Below are positions 61,710-64,000 of a DNA stretch of 64,000 nt, piece by piece; position 1 is the stretch's first letter; the number at the start of each line of letters is the position of its first letter. The notes under the pieces were generated by a model. It was not told where the DNA came from and ran no database searches. It saw nothing but the letters and a program-made list of their open reading frames with translations. Source of the stretch: JBJSXJ01 sp044235425 (GTDB taxonomy: Bacteria > Planctomycetota > Planctomycetia > Pirellulales > Pirellulaceae); contig JBIIHW010000011.1 of the NCBI GenBank assembly GCA_044235425.1, positions 62,001 to 126,000 of the forward strand, read 5' to 3'. Made by a program: the position numbers and the translations under genes.

Positions 61710-62515
61710 TGAACAGCAATAAGTGGAACGGCTGGAACGGCCGACAGATGCGACCGAGCAGCACGGCCATTGCTCTCAGTGTGCGCGGCATGGCCCTTTC
61801 TTGTCTGGCCGTCGTACTACTCGCGCAAACCGGTGATGCTCAGCCACCCGCGCTGAAAGCCACCAAGCCAAACGAGCCGAATGCGAATCTCACTACTTGG
61901 AACGGCCCTGCGCCTCCCACTCGACTGGCCACCTTCTTCATGGGACGGGTGCGCTACAGTCAAAACGACGGCAATGACTGTAGTGGAGTGGGAGAGAATC
62001 TGACCAAGTTGCTGGCGCAGGTCTCCACCATTGCAGTCGAGCGGGAACGGACGGTGCGTTTGCTGGATGACGACTTATTCACGACACCGTTTTTATTCAT
62101 GAATGGGCATAACGATTTTCGGCTTTCGCCGGAGGAACAGCAAAATCTGCGCACGTACTTTGAACATGGTGGATTTCTCTTCAGCTCGGGCTGTTGTACG
62201 AATCCCGGTTTTCCGGCGGCCTGGCGACGAGAGTTGAGTCAATTATTTCCACAGGCGACGGTGCGCAAGTTGCCTTACGATCATCCGATCTATCGGGCAT
62301 TTTACAAACAGCAGCGGATTGGCTGCTTGCATGAAGCGCGCGACATTTACCTGGAAGGATTAGTTCACGAAGGACGACTGGTGGCGGTCTTATGCGAGGA
62401 TGGCCTCTGCTGTGCCTTCTCGATGGCAAATCGCTGCAATGCCGGTAAGGGCGTTAGTCCGGAAGATGGCCGTAAACTGGCACTCAATATCGCCGTCTAT
62501 GCACTCACTCATTAG
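61709..62515 (+). CDS. DUF4159 domain exported protein
   Basis: A 268-residue protein with signal-like segment MALSCLAVVLLAQTGDAQPP after a 35-residue polar leader. The domain shows TFFMGRVRYSQNDGNDCSG, FRLSPEEQQNLRTYFEHGG and FLFSSGCCTNPGFPAAWRRE, which match DUF4159 (an amidotransferase-like fold without known activity). The start ATG overlaps the stop of the VWA gene (TGATG), so it is the last member of the MoxR operon. Four cysteines in its centre could form disulphides in the periplasm. Confidence 0.86.
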   Translation: MNSNKWNGWNGRQMRPSSTAIALSVRGMALSCLAVVLLAQTGDAQPPALKATKPNEPNANLTTWNGPAPPTRLATFFMGRVRYSQNDGNDCSGVGENLTKLLAQVSTIAVERERTVRLLDDDLFTTPFLFMNGHNDFRLSPEEQQNLRTYFEHGGFLFSSGCCTNPGFPAAWRRELSQLFPQATVRKLPYDHPIYRAFYKQQRIGCLHEARDIYLEGLVHEGRLVAVLCEDGLCCAFSMANRCNAGKGVSPEDGRKLALNIAVYALTH

Positions 62516-62661
62516 CCATCAATCGTGACGATCTCTGCGGTCTGTTGTTGCGTCGGTCGCTCACACTCGTTGTAATGATGCACTCGTAAACTGGAGCAGC
62601 GGCCGTTTCGCACGCTGTGAGCCAGCGATTCGATGTCACCTCGTAGGGAGAAAATGAAAAC

Positions 62662-64000
62662 ATGCAAGTTGCGTACTGGAAGAATTGGAAAAAGTGCCTC
62701 GCATTCGGCACCGTCGCCGTTGGTTTTTGGGCTGGCTCGTTCCTGCCCACCGCCGCTCTCGCACAAGACTCGAGTGTGAAAGCACCGCCCGGATTCACGG
62801 CGGTGTTCAACGGCAAGGATATGACCGGCTGGCACGGTATGCCGCATTTTGATCCACGTGAGCTAGCGAAAATGCCGGCCGCGGATCGCGACAGCAAAAT
62901 CGCTCAGTGGACCGAAGATGCGAAGAAGCATTGGTCGATCAGCAAGGATGAGTTGGTCAACGATGGCGAGGGCGCTTACCTCACCACGGACAAAGAATTC
63001 GGCGATATGGAGTTCTTGATCGAATACAAGACGGTCGCGAAGGCGGATAGCGGTATCTACCTGCGTTCCAATCCACAGGTCCAGATTTGGGATTCGACCA
63101 AAGAGGGCGGCAAGTGGAACATCGGTGCGGATAAGGGATCGGGCGGTCTCTGGAACAACAGTGCCGGTGCTCCCGGTAAAGATCCACTCGTGCTCGCCGA
63201 CAAGCCTTTCGGTGAATGGAACAAAGTGCGAGTGATTCAAGTTGGGGCTCGGACCACCGTCTATCTGAACGACAAACTGGTGGTTGACCATGCGATCATG
63301 GAAAACTTCTGGGATCGCAGTTCGCCACTGTTCCCCAAGGGACCGATTCAGTTGCAGACGCATGGCGGTGAGATTCGCTGGCGTAATATCTTCGTCCGCG
63401 AGATTCCAGCCGAAGAAGCTAATAAGCTGTTGGCCTCAAAGAGCGATGCTGGCTTTAAGTCAGCATTCGACGGGAAGTCGCTCGAGGGCTGGGCAGGTGC
63501 CGCCGACAATTATGAAGTCGTTGATGGTTCGATCCGCTGCAAGAAGGGCAAAGGCGGCGTGCTGCATACCAAGGACGAGTATGCCAACTTTGTCGCTCGC
63601 ATCGAGTTCAAGTTACCGAAGGGTGGCAACAACGGGTTGGCGATTCGTTACCCCGGTCAGGGCGATACCGCTTACACGGGCATGTGCGAGCTGCAAGTGC
63701 TCGACAACGACGCTCCCCAGTACGCCACGCTTGATCCACGTCAGTACCACGGTTCAGCCTACGGTATGGCAGCGGCCAAACGCGGGTTCCTGCGACCAGC
63801 GGGCGAGTGGAATTTCCAGGAAGTTACGGTCACCGGCTCGAAGATCAAAGTGGAGCTCAACGGTTCCGTGATTCTCGATACGGATCTGTCGAAGATCACC
63901 GAATACATGGCCAACTCGCCGCATCCTGGTAAGGATCGCAAGAGCGGCTTCTTTGGCTTCGCCGGCCACGGTGACGCCGTCGAATTCCGCAACGTCAAGC
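62662..64000 (+). CDS. DUF1080 (3-keto-disaccharide hydrolase) protein, 3' end outside window
   Basis: The ATG gives MQVAYWKNWKKCLAFGTVAV, a signal peptide cleaved near LAQDSS; GGGAG lies 11 bases before it. 446 residues are visible and the frame stays open to the window end. Two tandem DUF1080 jelly-roll domains are seen. The first starts FTAVFNGKDMTGWHG with GDMEFLIEYKTVAKADSGIY, the second starts FKSAFDGKSLEGWAG with FVARIEFKLPKGGNNGLAIR. The family includes glycoside hydrolases acting on 3-keto-sugars and concanavalin-like carbohydrate-binding proteins. A double-domain secreted protein points to breakdown of a complex polysaccharide outside the cytoplasm. Confidence 0.88.
   Translation, partial: MQVAYWKNWKKCLAFGTVAVGFWAGSFLPTAALAQDSSVKAPPGFTAVFNGKDMTGWHGMPHFDPRELAKMPAADRDSKIAQWTEDAKKHWSISKDELVNDGEGAYLTTDKEFGDMEFLIEYKTVAKADSGIYLRSNPQVQIWDSTKEGGKWNIGADKGSGGLWNNSAGAPGKDPLVLADKPFGEWNKVRVIQVGARTTVYLNDKLVVDHAIMENFWDRSSPLFPKGPIQLQTHGGEIRWRNIFVREIPAEEANKLLASKSDAGFKSAFDGKSLEGWAGAADNYEVVDGSIRCKKGKGGVLHTKDEYANFVARIEFKLPKGGNNGLAIRYPGQGDTAYTGMCELQVLDNDAPQYATLDPRQYHGSAYGMAAAKRGFLRPAGEWNFQEVTVTGSKIKVELNGSVILDTDLSKITEYMANSPHPGKDRKSGFFGFAGHGDAVEFRNVK

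Overview
The window looks like chromosome from a member of the Planctomycetota, most likely Pirellulales (inference). The reasons are a planctomycete/verrucomicrobial-type bacterial microcompartment (BMC) operon, a BBP7/DUF1551-type outer-membrane barrel, a DUF1080 protein, a Tat-exported NHL protein next to a ceramidase-like protein, a giant Ig/cadherin-like protein with dockerin-like repeats, and a MoxR-DUF58-BatA-VWA-DUF4159 operon. No rRNA, tRNA, CRISPR array or recognisable insertion sequence was seen.

Left part (1-17 kb): the 3' end of dnaA; small housekeeping or hypothetical genes (a THUMP-like methyltransferase, an SPFH protein with a coiled-coil partner, a HEAT-repeat lipoprotein, a toroid-like exported protein); and a diadenylate cyclase of the DacZ type. 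Then comes a five-gene minus-strand operon: a short SecA-like ATPase, a GAF-HlyD membrane-fusion protein, a second HlyD protein, an M50 metalloprotease fused to PqqD-like and HlyD-like parts, and a DUF3467 protein. I regard this as the best candidate for an undescribed system, perhaps an envelope export or maturation machine built without an ABC or RND pump.

Middle part (17-40 kb): an outer-membrane barrel, a GT4 glycosyltransferase facing an acyltransferase, a 1523-residue surface protein, a phosphatase, an M24 peptidase, two CsrA paralogues with long low-complexity tails, a DegT aminotransferase, a lipase-like lipoprotein, a 1.3-kb patchwork of palindromic repeats, and a three-domain FAAL-ACP-oxoamine synthase that probably makes an amino-ketone lipid. 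Behind that gene lie an octamer array and a C-rich stretch.

Right part (40-64 kb): a complete BMC operon on the minus strand (DeoR regulator, PduL, two BMC-H, acetate kinase, three BMC-P, aldehyde dehydrogenase, class II aldolase, one unassigned cargo-like protein, and a trailing DUF493 gene). It fits breakdown of fucose or rhamnose via lactaldehyde to an acyl-phosphate and ATP. Divergently follow a Tat-exported NHL protein and a ceramidase-like protein, then the six-gene MoxR operon, and finally a DUF1080 protein cut by the window end.

Many genes carry in-frame 15- or 18-bp tandem repeats, and several neighbours overlap at their 3' ends, so the region is compact but rich in simple repeats.
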